64,000 bases of DNA from Ruminiclostridium sp. (GCA_017625405.1 JAGALB010000043.1:1-64000), one strand, 5' to 3'. Counted from the stretch's first letter, positions 15,357 through 24,750 are shown. Notes: generated by a model not told the origin, from the sequence alone. Translations and numbers: made by a program.

Positions 15357-15836
15357 CGCAGCGCTCGGGTTCAAATCCCTCAGCGCAAACAAAAAAGCAC
15401 TTGTTTTCACAAGTGCTTTTTGCTGGCGCAGAAAGAGGGATTTTCGTCCGCCCACTTGCGGTGCCCGGAAAAACTGTCGCTGACGCTCGGTTTTTCCGAC
15501 CGCTGCGCCAGATTCTGCTCGCTTTTTCTGCCGCAGGCAGCGCTTCGCAGAATTTGCCCGCGCCTTCGGTGCTCGGGTTCAGATCCCTCCGCCAAACAAA
15601 AAAGCACTTGTCTTCACAAGTGCTTTTTGCTGGCGCAGAAAAAGGGATTTTCGTCCGCCCTCTTGCGGTGCCCGAAAAATCTGCGCTAATCGCTTGATTT
15701 TCCGACCGCTGCGCCAAATTCTGCTCGCTTTTTCTGCCGCAGGCAGCGCTTCGCAGAATTTGCCCGCGCCTTCGGTGCTCGGGTTCAAATCCCTCCGCCA
15801 AACAAAAAAGCACTTGTTTTCACAAGTGCTTTTTGC
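15357..15836. repeat. Tandem ~207-bp non-coding repeats carrying tRNA-Ser 3'-end copies
   Basis: Two full units (15421-15627 and 15628-15833) and one partial unit (15357-15420) lie head to tail, ending exactly at tRNA-Ser(GCT). Landmark sequences recur at 206-208 bp. Each full unit begins with the plus-strand image of the last 20 nt of the tRNA (TGGCGCAGAAAGAGGGATTT; one mismatch in unit 2). Each of the three copies also holds a T-arm-like piece in the opposite orientation (near 15363, 15571 and 15777) and a copy of the tRNA terminator hairpin. The units are GC-richer than their surroundings. The long open frames here are artefacts of the repeat and I do not call genes. Confidence 0.85.
15804..15834 (-). 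terminator. Terminator of the tRNA-Ser unit (also copied in the repeats)
   Basis: AGCACTTGT / ACAAGTGCT with loop TTTC and T-runs lies immediately after the tRNA-Ser(GCT) 3' end on the minus strand. Near-identical copies occur at about 15389-15420 and 15598-15627 inside the repeat array. Confidence 0.8.
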
Positions 15837-15926
15837 TGGCGCAGAAAGAGGGATTTGAACCCTCGCGCCGGTTTCCCGACCTACTCCCTTAGCAGGGGAG
15901 CCCCTTCACCACTTGGGTATTTCTGC
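15837..15926 (-). tRNA. tRNA-Ser (anticodon GCT)
   Basis: The 90-nt minus-strand cloverleaf has the long variable arm of serine tRNAs, anticodon GCT within the CTGCTAA loop, T-arm GGGTTCAAATCCC and an encoded CCA (TGG at 15837-15839). Its 3' end is the sequence copied in the adjacent repeat array. Confidence 0.95.
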
Positions 15927-15953
15927 AAGTGCCGCTTAATAAAAATATTAAAT

Positions 15954-16042
<89 letters not shown>

Positions 16043-16070
16043 GTATCCGGTGTCGCTGAACTGCTTATAT

Positions 16071-16099
16071 ATATTACCACAAATTCACATAAAAGTCAA
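16071..16099 (-). promoter_or_regulatory. Promoter of the tRNA-Ser pair
   Basis: On the minus strand, TTGACT (16099-16094) and TAATAT (16076-16071) with a 17-bp spacer lie about 30 bp upstream of tRNA-Ser(TGA). Confidence 0.6.
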
Positions 16100-16153
16100 G
16101 ACTTTTTTGAAAAATATTATTAATCATTCGTTTTTTTCTGTCCCATAAAAGGC

Positions 16154-16182
16154 TTGAATAAGGTGTAATTTTATGTTACAAT
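16154..16182 (+). promoter_or_regulatory. Possible promoter of cwlD-radA
   Basis: TTGAAT (16154-16159) and TACAAT (16177-16182) with a 17-bp spacer resemble a housekeeping promoter upstream of the amidase gene. A sporulation promoter may exist too but I cannot identify one. Confidence 0.45.
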
Positions 16183-16261
16183 AAGAAAAACACTTAATTA
16201 TCATAATTTACAGGCTTGTATCATAATATTTACAAAAACTATATGGAAAGGCCGGTAGATT

Positions 16262-17041
16262 ATGAAAAAATTCGGAGTTTTAAGAGAAAAAATACCATTT
16301 CTTGCTTTATTATCATGTTGCGTGGTAGTTCTGGCGATATCAGGTGCGGTAAAATCAGCCGAAGAATCAAAAAGCACAATGGCTGAAGCATCAGGCAAGC
16401 AGGTTATTCTGCTTGATGCAGGGCACGGTGGCATTGACAGCGGCGGTATCGGTATCAACGGAGTATATGAAAAGGACATCAATCTCAGTATTGTGAAGAA
16501 TCTCGGCTCTTTACTGACACTGAGCGGTTATGATGTAGTATATACACGTACCGAAGATATATCCATATACGACAACGGCGTTGAAGGAATCCGCAATCAG
16601 AAGGTTTCCGATATGGAAAATCGCCTTGAAATAGTAGAGCGCTATCCCGAAAGCATTTTTCTGTCTGTTCATCAGAATCAGTATACTGACAAGGCTTATT
16701 TCGGCGGTCAGATGTTCTATACCACCAATAACAGCGGTAATTTCCGTCTTGCTACTATTATGCAGAACAAGTTTGCCGAGCTTCAGACGGGTAATGACCG
16801 GGAAGTGAAGCTTATTGACAATAATCTTTATCTTTTTAAAGACACCAAACAGCCTGCGTTACTGATAGAATGCGGATTTTTATCCAACGAAAACGACGCT
16901 GCTAATCTGAGCAGTCCCGAATATCAGAAAAAGGTTGCATTTACGATTTTCAGTGGTCTTACGGAATATCTTAAGGAAGTTGAAAACAAGGAGAGTATAA
17001 ATAATTATGGCGAAACAGAAAGTTTCCTTTATATGCAATGA
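16262..17041 (+). CDS. cwlD: N-acetylmuramoyl-L-alanine amidase, CwlD-like
   Basis: This zinc amidase cleaves the peptide from muramic acid. CwlD in spore formers does so during cortex maturation, allowing muramic-delta-lactam formation. The 259-residue protein has an N-terminal signal anchor (about residues 12-32) and one Amidase_3 domain. Zinc and catalytic residues are visible: His in LLDAGHGGIDSGG, Glu in GVYEKDIN, His in LSVHQNQ and Glu in ALLIECGFLSN. The small size without wall-binding repeats fits CwlD, but a general amidase is possible. The gene overlaps radA by 35 bp. Confidence 0.85.
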   Translation: MKKFGVLREKIPFLALLSCCVVVLAISGAVKSAEESKSTMAEASGKQVILLDAGHGGIDSGGIGINGVYEKDINLSIVKNLGSLLTLSGYDVVYTRTEDISIYDNGVEGIRNQKVSDMENRLEIVERYPESIFLSVHQNQYTDKAYFGGQMFYTTNNSGNFRLATIMQNKFAELQTGNDREVKLIDNNLYLFKDTKQPALLIECGFLSNENDAANLSSPEYQKKVAFTIFSGLTEYLKEVENKESINNYGETESFLYMQ

Positions 17042-18386
17042 ATGCGGACATATTTATCCCAAATGGGTAGGCCGCTGCACCGAATGCGGTGAATGGAACA
17101 GCGTAACCGAACAGGAAGAAATTCAACTTGCAAAGGTTAAAAGCGGACGCACGCTGAAGCCGAAGAACCTTTCGGATATATCGGTTTCTGATGATATGCG
17201 GTATAAAACCGGCTCGTCAGAGCTTGACAGAGTACTGGGCGGCGGTCTTGTAGGCGGCTCGCTTGTTCTGCTCAGCGGTGACCCCGGTATAGGAAAATCC
17301 ACATTGCTTCTTCAGATTTGTAAATATCTCGGCAAGGAATGCAAGGTTTTATACGTGTCGGGTGAAGAAAGTGAGCGTCAGATAAAGCTCCGTGCTGACC
17401 GACTGGGTGTTGACGGCGAAAACCTGTATCTCCTGTCCGATAATGACTGTGAAGCTATAAATGCTGCGGTTGCGGAGGAAAAGCCTGATGTTGTAATCAT
17501 TGACTCAATCCAGACCATGCAGATTACAGAGCTTTCCTCGGCACAGGGAAGTATTACCCAGGTGCGTGAATGTACATCTTTGTTTTTGCGTACAGCGAAG
17601 ACTATGGGAATACCGTTCTTTATTGTCGGCCATGTGAACAAGGACGGTGGAATTGCAGGTCCGAAGGTGCTTGAACATATTGTGGATACGGTGCTTTATT
17701 TTGAGGGCGACAAGCAGCTTTCCTACCGCCTTTTACGTGCGGTGAAGAACCGATTCGGTTCAACAAATGAAATGGGTGTTTTCCGTATGTGCAGCAACGG
17801 TCTTGAGGAAGTGCCCAACCCGTCTGAAATGCTGCTTTCGGGAAGACCTGAAAATGTCAGCGGAATAAGCGTTCTCTGCACAATGGAGGGTACACGTCCG
17901 CTTCTGTCTGAGGTGCAGGCGCTTGTTACCAAAACAGGCTTCGGTACGCCGAGAAGAGCATCCACAGGCTTTGATTACAACCGACTTTGTCTTATACTTG
18001 CAGTGCTGGAGAAGCGAACAGGCTATCTCTTTACCCAGTTTGATGTTTATGTGAATGTAACAGGCGGTCTTCGCCTTGATGAGCCCGCAGCTGATGCTGC
18101 GGTGGCACTTGCCCTTTATTCTGGACTTTGCGACAGGGTTATTCCCGAAGGCGTTGCAGTCTTCGGCGAAATAGGTCTTGGCGGTGAAATACGTGGGGCG
18201 GCTCATGCAGGAGAACGTATCAGAGAGTGCAAGCGCATGGGTTTTGATACCTGTATTGTTCCTAAAAGCGCATTGACAGCTCTCAGAAAAGAGGACTGCG
18301 AGGGTATACGTGTAATCGGCGCTTCAAACCTTACGCAGCTCTTCAAAGCGGCAGAAAAATGTATAAGTGATGCAAGCGTAAAATAA
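17007..18386 (+). CDS. radA: DNA repair protein RadA
   Basis: RadA is a RecA-related, Lon-domain helicase that promotes branch migration in recombinational repair. The 459-residue protein has the N-terminal zinc finger (Cys10, Cys13, Cys24, Cys27), a Walker A motif GDPGIGKST at about 91-99, Walker B near VVIIDSIQT, the RadA-specific KNRFGS motif and a C-terminal Lon-protease-like domain without the protease serine. AAGGAG precedes ATG 17007, which lies inside the end of the amidase gene. A terminator follows directly. Confidence 0.97.
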   Translation: MAKQKVSFICNECGHIYPKWVGRCTECGEWNSVTEQEEIQLAKVKSGRTLKPKNLSDISVSDDMRYKTGSSELDRVLGGGLVGGSLVLLSGDPGIGKSTLLLQICKYLGKECKVLYVSGEESERQIKLRADRLGVDGENLYLLSDNDCEAINAAVAEEKPDVVIIDSIQTMQITELSSAQGSITQVRECTSLFLRTAKTMGIPFFIVGHVNKDGGIAGPKVLEHIVDTVLYFEGDKQLSYRLLRAVKNRFGSTNEMGVFRMCSNGLEEVPNPSEMLLSGRPENVSGISVLCTMEGTRPLLSEVQALVTKTGFGTPRRASTGFDYNRLCLILAVLEKRTGYLFTQFDVYVNVTGGLRLDEPAADAAVALALYSGLCDRVIPEGVAVFGEIGLGGEIRGAAHAGERIRECKRMGFDTCIVPKSALTALRKEDCEGIRVIGASNLTQLFKAAEKCISDASVK

Positions 18387-18387
18387 G

Positions 18388-18419
18388 AAAAAACTGAGAG
18401 TAACACTCTCAGTTTTTTT
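18388..18419. terminator. Bidirectional terminator after radA
   Basis: AAAAACTGAGAGT / ACTCTCAGTTTTTTT with T-runs both ways lies between radA and the convergent acetyltransferase. Confidence 0.85.
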
Positions 18420-18420
18420 G

Positions 18421-18912
18421 TTATAACTCATGATAATAAGGACAGATATCTTCGTAGTGTCCGTCTTTCATGCGGAATCCGCCTTTTATAGTCCCTAACT
18501 GAACAAATCCAAGCCTTTCGTACAGATGTCTTGCGTGTGTGTTTGTGGCGACAACCGCATTGAACTGAAGGATACGGAATCCGTTTTCCTTGCCTTTTTC
18601 CATGCAGTCCGTTACCAGCTTTTCGCCGATGTGCAGTCCTCTGTACTGTGAATTCACAGCATAGCTTGCATTGCAGATATGTCCGCAGCGGCCGATATTA
18701 TTGGGATGCAGGATATAAAGACCGAGAATTTTTCCCGAGTCTTTGTCTTCGGCAACCCCTGTAAAGGTCTGCGAAGCGAAGAATTCTTCACCGCTGTCCG
18801 CTGACAGAAGCTCTTCCTGAGGGAAGGCGATACCTTCTTCTACAATTTCATTCCATATTTCTATCATCTGCGGCAGATCTTCTGCCGTATATTTTCTTAC
18901 TGTTATTTTCAT
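18421..18912 (-). CDS. GNAT-family N-acetyltransferase
   Basis: The 163-residue protein is a single GNAT domain. It starts MKITVRKYTAEDLPQM at ATG 18912, eight bases after an AGGAG box; an in-frame extension to 18963 is unsupported. The acetyl-CoA loop (YRGLHIGEKLVTDCMEKGKE) and the motif B region (NTHARHLYERLGFVQLG) are clear. It resembles phosphinothricin/amino-acid N-acetyltransferase-type enzymes, but the substrate is not predictable. It is transcribed alone. Confidence 0.88.
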   Translation of the reverse strand: MKITVRKYTAEDLPQMIEIWNEIVEEGIAFPQEELLSADSGEEFFASQTFTGVAEDKDSGKILGLYILHPNNIGRCGHICNASYAVNSQYRGLHIGEKLVTDCMEKGKENGFRILQFNAVVATNTHARHLYERLGFVQLGTIKGGFRMKDGHYEDICPYYHEL

Positions 18913-19045
18913 TGCAAAATCTCCTTTTTTTCTGATTATATCACTTTCCGGAATAAAAGTCAAACAGGGTGAAGCAGCAGGTTATGATTTGTAAATAATG
19001 ACAAAATAAACAAAAGCCGCTTGATTGTTCTATTTAAAATATCAA

Positions 19046-19074
19046 TTGAAAAAAAAGACGTTTTAATATATAAT
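19046..19074 (+). promoter_or_regulatory. Promoter of the xpt-nucleoside transport operon
   Basis: TTGAAA (19046-19051) and TATAAT (19069-19074) with a 17-bp spacer lie just upstream of xpt. Only about 40 bases separate the -10 from the start codon, so there is no room for a purine riboswitch downstream of this promoter. Confidence 0.65.
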
Positions 19075-19117
19075 ATAGTGTATTCCGATGAAAAATGGAA
19101 AGGTGAGATGTAAATAT

Positions 19118-19696
19118 ATGCAGCTTCTCAAGGATAGAATATTGAAAGACGGCATTGTAAAGGCGGGCGGTGTTCTGAAAGTTGACAGCTTTCTGAATCA
19201 TCAGATTGACGTTGCACTTTACAGAGAAATCGGTAAGGAATTTCGTCGTCGTTTTGCAGATACGGAAATAAACAAGATACTGACAATTGAAGCCTCCGGC
19301 ATAGGTATTGCCTGTGTTGCTGCGGAAGCCTTCGGGGATTGTCCTGTGGTCTTTGCCAAAAAGGCTGAAAGCAAGAATCTTGACGGTGAGCTTTACACAA
19401 CAAAGGTCACTTCCTTTACAAAGGGTAGGGAATACAATGTTATTGTTTCAAAGAAGTTCATCGGTAAAGGCGATAAGGTGCTTATCATTGATGATTTTCT
19501 TGCCAACGGCTGTGCTCTTATCGGACTTATGGAGCTTGTTGAGCAGTCAGGTGCTGAACTTGTCGGTGCAGGAATCGTTATTGAAAAGGGCTTCCAGCGT
19601 GGCGGTGAAATAATCAGAAATAAAGGTATCAAGCTTGAAAGCCTTGCCATTGTTGAAAGCATGGATGAAGAAAACGGCGTGGTTTTTCGCGAGTAA
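19118..19696 (+). CDS. xpt: Xanthine phosphoribosyltransferase
   Basis: Xpt converts xanthine and PRPP to XMP for purine salvage. The protein is about 192 residues from ATG 19118, which gives the family start [12 protein letters not shown]; the frame also opens at 19088, but that adds ten non-conserved residues. The PRPP-binding motif is [14 protein letters not shown], and the [11 protein letters not shown] and GFQRGG segments are typical of Xpt. It leads a run of genes for a nucleoside importer, so the cell imports nucleosides or bases and salvages them. Unlike Bacillus xpt-pbuX, no purine riboswitch is seen. Confidence 0.94.
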   Translation: MQLLKDRILKDGIVKAGGVLKVDSFLNHQIDVALYREIGKEFRRRFADTEINKILTIEASGIGIACVAAEAFGDCPVVFAKKAESKNLDGELYTTKVTSFTKGREYNVIVSKKFIGKGDKVLIIDDFLANGCALIGLMELVEQSGAELVGAGIVIEKGFQRGGEIIRNKGIKLESLAIVESMDEENGVVFRE

Positions 19697-19741
19697 AACC
19701 CCGTTTAATAAAAGAAACTCAAAAACAAAAGGAGAAAAACA

Positions 19742-20911
19742 ATGAAAATCACAAAGTCAATTGCAATGCTTCTTTCCGCTGCAATGCTCTTAGGTGCAGC
19801 AGGTTGTTCTTCCACAGGTACAGAAGCAGGCGGCACTGCAGCAGGTGTTGCTAAGGAAGAAATCAAGGTAGGCGTTATCCACATCGGTGACCCTGCTGAC
19901 GGCTCCGGCTATTCCTACACACATGACCTCGGTATCACAGGTATGCAGGCAAATCTCGGTCTTGAAGACAGCCAGATTGTCCGCAAGATCAATATTCCCG
20001 ATTCTGACACAGCTGCTACAAAGACAGCTATCGAAGAATGCATCGCTGAAGGCTGCCACATAATTTTCGGTACAAGCTACGGCTACATGGATACAATGGA
20101 ATCCCTTGCAGCTGAATATCCTGAAGTTTACTTCTCTCACGGTACAGGCTACAAGTCCAACGGCACAAACTTCAACAACTACTTCGGCAGAATTTATCAG
20201 GCTCGTTACCTTGCAGGTATTGCAGCAGGCTTAAAGAGCAAAACAGGCAAAATCGGTTATGTATCCGCATACGGTACAGAGCTTGCTGAAACATGCAGCG
20301 GTATCAACGCATTTGCTCTCGGCGTACAGGCTGTAAATCCCGACGCTGTTGTATATGTAAAGACACTTTCTTCCTGGTTTGACCCCGCAAACGAAACAGC
20401 TTATGCTGAAGCATTAATCCAGATGGATTGTGATGTTATTGCTCAGCACTGCGATACAGCCAACCCTCAGGTTGCTGCTCAGAATGCAGGCGTATTCGGC
20501 TGTGGTTACAACTCTGATATGACAGAACAGGCTCCTGCAGCTCACCTTGTAGCTCCTATCTGGAACTGGGATGTTTACTACACATCTGCTGTTGAAGCTG
20601 TAATCGGCGGTACATGGGCTGAATTCGGCAACTACTACGAAGGTATCAATGTTAACTTTGTAGACGTATCTCCCGTAACAGCAAACTGCGCTGAAAATAC
20701 AGAAAAGTACATCAACGCAGTCAAGGAACTCATGAAGAGCGGTGAATGGGATGTATTCAGCGGTGTTGCACTTTCCTTCGATGCTGACGGCAACATTGTA
20801 AAGACAGATGCTCCTCTCGTTGACAACACAGGTGCCGCTATTGCTCCTGTTGATGACGCAACAATTACAGGCTCCATGAACTATTTTGTAAAGGGCGTAG
20901 AGCTCGCATAA
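19742..20911 (+). CDS. bmpA: BMP-family nucleoside-binding lipoprotein
   Basis: This is the extracellular substrate-binding component of a nucleoside ABC importer (BmpA/PnrA/Med family). The signal peptide ends in the lipobox LLGAAGCSS, so Cys22 is lipidated and anchors it to the outer face of the membrane. The mature protein has the periplasmic-binding fold with the motifs HIGDPADGSGYSYTHDLG, IFGTSYGYMDTM and YFGRIYQARYLAGIAAG. It is 389 residues long with a Gly/Thr-rich linker after the lipid Cys. It is followed by the fused ATPase-permease and the second permease. Confidence 0.93.
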   Translation: MKITKSIAMLLSAAMLLGAAGCSSTGTEAGGTAAGVAKEEIKVGVIHIGDPADGSGYSYTHDLGITGMQANLGLEDSQIVRKINIPDSDTAATKTAIEECIAEGCHIIFGTSYGYMDTMESLAAEYPEVYFSHGTGYKSNGTNFNNYFGRIYQARYLAGIAAGLKSKTGKIGYVSAYGTELAETCSGINAFALGVQAVNPDAVVYVKTLSSWFDPANETAYAEALIQMDCDVIAQHCDTANPQVAAQNAGVFGCGYNSDMTEQAPAAHLVAPIWNWDVYYTSAVEAVIGGTWAEFGNYYEGINVNFVDVSPVTANCAENTEKYINAVKELMKSGEWDVFSGVALSFDADGNIVKTDAPLVDNTGAAIAPVDDATITGSMNYFVKGVELA

Positions 20912-21042
20912 TCAGAACAATTTTACGGCACAGGGCGGTATAATGTCCTGTGCCTCTGCGAAAGCACCTTTACCGTCTTGATGACAGCAAGGGTGTTTTC
21001 GTGGTTAAAGGAATAAAAAATTACTATAAAGCAGGTGAAAAC

Positions 21043-23751
21043 GTGGCTGAAAAAGAAATTGCAATTGAGCTTAAAGGTATACGCAAAACCTTCGGCTCGG
21101 TGGTTGCAAATGACTCGGTGGATTTACAGGTGAGAAAAGGTGAAATCCTCGCCTTACTGGGCGAAAACGGCTCAGGAAAAACCACGCTTATGAATATGCT
21201 TTCGGGCATTTACAAGCCTGACAGCGGTACTATTTCAGTAGGCGGTCAGGTAGTTTCAATCCAGTCCCCTGAGGATTCAAAGAATTTAAGAATCGGTATG
21301 GTTCACCAGCATTTCAAGCTGGTAGAAAAATTTACGGCTGCAGATAATATAATTCTCGCTTCGGATAAAAATGAAGGGCTTCTTCTCACAAAGGAACGCT
21401 TTGCAAAAATCCGTGAGATAAGTGAAAAATTCGGCTTTGATCTTGACCCGTCAAAGCATGTCTGTGATATGTCCGTAAGCGAAAAGCAGACCGTTGAAAT
21501 ACTAAAGGTGCTTTACTACGGCGCCGAGATACTTATTCTTGATGAGCCCACAGCAGTACTTACACTTCAGGAAACAAGAAAGTTGTTTTCTATCCTTCGT
21601 GTTATGCGTGACAAGGGCTGTGCAATCATTATAATCACTCATAAGCTCAACGAGGTTATGGAGATAAGCGACCGTGTTACCGTTCTGCGTAAGGGTATGA
21701 GTGTTGCTACTGTAAACACTGCCGAAACCAACGCTCAGGAGCTTACCGACCTTATGGTAGGCCGTGCCGTTGAACTGTCCATTGACCGCCCTGAATGCAA
21801 TCCCGGGGACGCATACCTTGCCCTTGAGGATATTTCGGTAATGAGCGATGAAGGTGTTCTTGCTGTTGACAATGTTTCATTCCGTGTACACAGCGGTGAA
21901 ATCCTGGGTATTGCAGGTGTATCGGGCAGCGGACAGAAGGAAATCTGTGAAGCTATTGCAGGCCTTCGTAAGCTTGAAAACGGTGCTATTCTCTGTAAAG
22001 GCGAGCACATTGAAGGTAAAACCCCCAAGCAGATTATTGCTCACGGCGTAAGTATGAGCTTTATTCCCGAAGACAGACTTGGTATGGGTCTTGCAGCATC
22101 TCTTAATATTACCGATAATATGATGCTGAAGAATTATATAGACGGTAAGGGTCCTTTTGTTGACCGTAAAAAGGCCAGAAGTGAAGCGGAAAAGGTAGTG
22201 GAAGAGCTTGAGGTCGTAACACCGGGTACTGAAACTCCTGTACGCAGACTTTCGGGCGGTAATGTCCAGAAAGTACTTTTAGGCCGTGAAATTCTTGCGA
22301 GTCCCGAAATAATCGTTACCGCATATCCCGTGCGAGGACTGGATATAAATTCTTCCTATACGATTTATAATACTCTTAATCGTGAAAAGCAAAAGGGAAC
22401 AGCTGTTCTTTTCGTAGGCGAAGACCTTGACGTAATGCTTGAGTTATGCGACAGAATACTTGTGCTCTGTCACGGCAAGGTAACAGGTATAGTTGACGCC
22501 CGCACAGCCTCCAAGGAAGAAATCGGTCTTCTTATGACGGACGCACACAGCAGCGTCAGCCTCATTGATGAGGAAGAAAGTGCAAAAACAATAACCGCAG
22601 ACTTTACAGTGTCTGAAGAAAAACGTTCTTCCGTAAAGAAAAAAGCGCCGTTTTTACGTGTTGCCAAGCGTGATAACCTGAAGCTCTGGCAGACAGCAGG
22701 ACTTTATGCGGTTTCCGTCCTTGCAGCTATTGTAATCGGCGGTATATTCATTGCCGCAAACGGAGTCAATCCTTTTGAGTATTACGGCAAGGTTGTTACA
22801 GGCTGTTTCAATAACGCAATTTATCTCAGAGGCTTTATAAGAATTGTAATTCCGCTTCTTATTACCTCTCTCGGTATTGCCGTAGCGTTCAAGATGAAAT
22901 TCTGGAACTGCGGTGCCAACGGTCAGTTTATAGCAGGTGCGATTTTTGCAACAACTGCTGCAAACCTTATGGGCAACAGCCTGCCTCAGTGGCTTACGCT
23001 TATTATAATGGCGGTTGCAGGTATCATCGGCGGCGGTCTTGTAGGACTTATTCCTGCGGTATGCAAGGTGAAACTCGGTACAAGCGAAACCCTGCTGACG
23101 CTTATGCTCAACTACGTCTGCTATTACATTCTCACATACCTTAAAAATACAATGTTCTTCAGAAAGCTTGCTGAAGACGGCTCGGTATACCGACCCGACT
23201 TCAAGGCTCTGCCTGAAAACGGCTGGCTCTATGAACTGGATATATTCGGTCTGAAGATTGATATTTCTTTCTTTATTGCAATTGTACTTGTTGCACTTGT
23301 TTTTGTGTATTTCAATCATACAAAGCATGGCTACGAAATTTCTGTTGTGGGTGACAGTCAGAATACCGCACGCTATGCGGGTATGAATGTAAATAAGATT
23401 GTTATCCGCACAATGTTCATAAGTGCAGGTATTGCAGGTCTTGCAGGTATGTTCCAGGTATCAGGCTCTGCAACAAGCCATACGCTTGCAGACGGTATCA
23501 CAGGCGATGTAGGCTTTACTGGTATTACTGTTGCATGGCTTGCAAAGCTGAATCCTATCGGCATTTTTGTAGTTTCCTGCCTTATGGGTATACTCCAGAA
23601 GGGTACAGCGGTTGCTGAAAGCGCTTTTGCTATTTCTTCTGCCGCCTCTGAAATTTTACAGGGTATCATCCTGTTCTCAGTACTTGCGGCAGACTTCTTC
23701 ATCAGATACAAGGTAGTTTTCGGCAGAAATAAAAACGGAGGTGAAGCATAA
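21043..23751 (+). CDS. Fused ATPase-permease of the nucleoside ABC importer (NupO-NupP fusion)
   Basis: One open frame encodes both the double ATPase and a permease that are usually separate genes (nupO and nupP). From GTG 21043 (after a GCAGGTG box) the protein is 902 residues. The first ATPase has Walker A GENGSGKTT (about 40-48) and Walker B ILILDEPTAVL. The second is degenerate, with a Walker-like GVSGSGQ, an LSGGNVQK signature and YPVRGLD in place of Walker B, as in this family. From about residue 540 on there are eight or more membrane helices of the BPD_transp_2 permease, starting near LKLWQTAGLYAVSVLAAIVI. The frame could start further upstream, at 20950 or 21001, both GTG. It energises and forms half the channel for nucleoside uptake. 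Confidence 0.9.
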   Translation: MAEKEIAIELKGIRKTFGSVVANDSVDLQVRKGEILALLGENGSGKTTLMNMLSGIYKPDSGTISVGGQVVSIQSPEDSKNLRIGMVHQHFKLVEKFTAADNIILASDKNEGLLLTKERFAKIREISEKFGFDLDPSKHVCDMSVSEKQTVEILKVLYYGAEILILDEPTAVLTLQETRKLFSILRVMRDKGCAIIIITHKLNEVMEISDRVTVLRKGMSVATVNTAETNAQELTDLMVGRAVELSIDRPECNPGDAYLALEDISVMSDEGVLAVDNVSFRVHSGEILGIAGVSGSGQKEICEAIAGLRKLENGAILCKGEHIEGKTPKQIIAHGVSMSFIPEDRLGMGLAASLNITDNMMLKNYIDGKGPFVDRKKARSEAEKVVEELEVVTPGTETPVRRLSGGNVQKVLLGREILASPEIIVTAYPVRGLDINSSYTIYNTLNREKQKGTAVLFVGEDLDVMLELCDRILVLCHGKVTGIVDARTASKEEIGLLMTDAHSSVSLIDEEESAKTITADFTVSEEKRSSVKKKAPFLRVAKRDNLKLWQTAGLYAVSVLAAIVIGGIFIAANGVNPFEYYGKVVTGCFNNAIYLRGFIRIVIPLLITSLGIAVAFKMKFWNCGANGQFIAGAIFATTAANLMGNSLPQWLTLIIMAVAGIIGGGLVGLIPAVCKVKLGTSETLLTLMLNYVCYYILTYLKNTMFFRKLAEDGSVYRPDFKALPENGWLYELDIFGLKIDISFFIAIVLVALVFVYFNHTKHGYEISVVGDSQNTARYAGMNVNKIVIRTMFISAGIAGLAGMFQVSGSATSHTLADGITGDVGFTGITVAWLAKLNPIGIFVVSCLMGILQKGTAVAESAFAISSAASEILQGIILFSVLAADFFIRYKVVFGRNKNGGEA

Positions 23752-24731
23752 TGGATATACTTATTAATTTCCTTTATTACTCCGTACGTGCAGGTACACC
23801 TCTTCTCCTTGGTACAACAGGCGAAATCATTACCGAAAAATCAGGAAGCCTTAACCTTGGTGTTGAAGGTCTTATGGCAATGGGTGCAATCGGCGGTTAT
23901 GTAATCGGCTGTGCAACAAACAGCTTTTTATTCGGTGTTCTGGGCGCATTCATGTTCGGACTTCTCGGTGCGCTGATTTTCGCATTTGTTACTGTAACAA
24001 TGCAGGCGAATCAGAACGTAACAGGTCTTGCACTTACAACCTTCGGTGTCGGTGTATATCATTTCTGGGGCAGAAGCCTTACCAAGGATTTCCCCAGCCT
24101 TGACAACGCCCCTGCTTTCAAAGCCATGGTTGCCGATAACGGCATTCCCGGTCTTTGTGATATTCCTTATATCGGCAAGTTGCTTTTCTCGTACAATTCT
24201 TTCGTTTATCTTGCAGTAATAATCGCAGTTATCTGCTGGATATATATAAGAAAGAGCCGTCCGGGACTTAAGCTTCGTGCAGTAGGCGAAAACCCCGGTG
24301 CTGCCGATGCCTGCGGTGTAAAGGTGAATCTCTACAAGTACTTCAACATTCTTCTCGGCGGCGGTATCTGTGGCATAGGCGGTCTTTATCTTGCGTCTGT
24401 AACCAACAGTGGTGCATGGAATGATAACTGGATTAACGGCATGGGCTGGATTTCGGTTGCACTTGTTATTTTTTCAAACTGGAGTCCTTCGAGAGCAATT
24501 CTCGGCGCTTTCTTCTTTGGTATGCTGAAGACATTACAGCCCTGGAAGGGTAATCTTTCGACAGCTTTCCCTGAAGTTCTCGGCTGGCTCAGTGCTATTC
24601 CCGATGAGTTCTATCAGATGCTTCCGTTCTTTATTACTGCGGTAGTTCTTATTGTCGCAAGTATACGTAAGAACAAGCGCAGCGAAGAGCCTTCGGCAAT
24701 CGGTCTTAATTATTTCCGTGAAGAAAGATAG
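23751..24731 (+). CDS. nupQ: Nucleoside ABC importer permease (NupQ type)
   Basis: This is the second permease of the importer, 326 residues with about eight to nine membrane helices of the BPD_transp_2 family. The start ATG overlaps the stop of the fused gene (TAATG), indicating coupled translation and a fixed ratio. The family motifs LLGTTGEIITEKSGSLNLGV, GLALTTFGVG and GENPGAADACGV (cytoplasmic loop) are seen. With bmpA and the fused ATPase-permease it completes the transporter. Confidence 0.93.
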   Translation: MDILINFLYYSVRAGTPLLLGTTGEIITEKSGSLNLGVEGLMAMGAIGGYVIGCATNSFLFGVLGAFMFGLLGALIFAFVTVTMQANQNVTGLALTTFGVGVYHFWGRSLTKDFPSLDNAPAFKAMVADNGIPGLCDIPYIGKLLFSYNSFVYLAVIIAVICWIYIRKSRPGLKLRAVGENPGAADACGVKVNLYKYFNILLGGGICGIGGLYLASVTNSGAWNDNWINGMGWISVALVIFSNWSPSRAILGAFFFGMLKTLQPWKGNLSTAFPEVLGWLSAIPDEFYQMLPFFITAVVLIVASIRKNKRSEEPSAIGLNYFREER

Positions 24732-24750
24732 CATAATTTGTTAAATCTAT

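Noticed and set aside
15277..15813. Long open frames (178, 117 and 98 residues) across the tRNA-Ser repeat array
   Set aside because: They exist only because the repeat unit lacks stops in those frames. They have no ribosome sites and run over tRNA-end copies and terminator hairpins.
18964..19117. Purine riboswitch upstream of xpt
   Set aside because: The leader after the promoter is only about 40 bases, and I see no paired stems with the conserved purine-aptamer loops.
22654..23328. 224-residue minus-strand frame under the nucleoside permease
   Set aside because: A shadow of a conserved membrane protein; its composition (Asn, Lys, Cys rich) is not protein-like.
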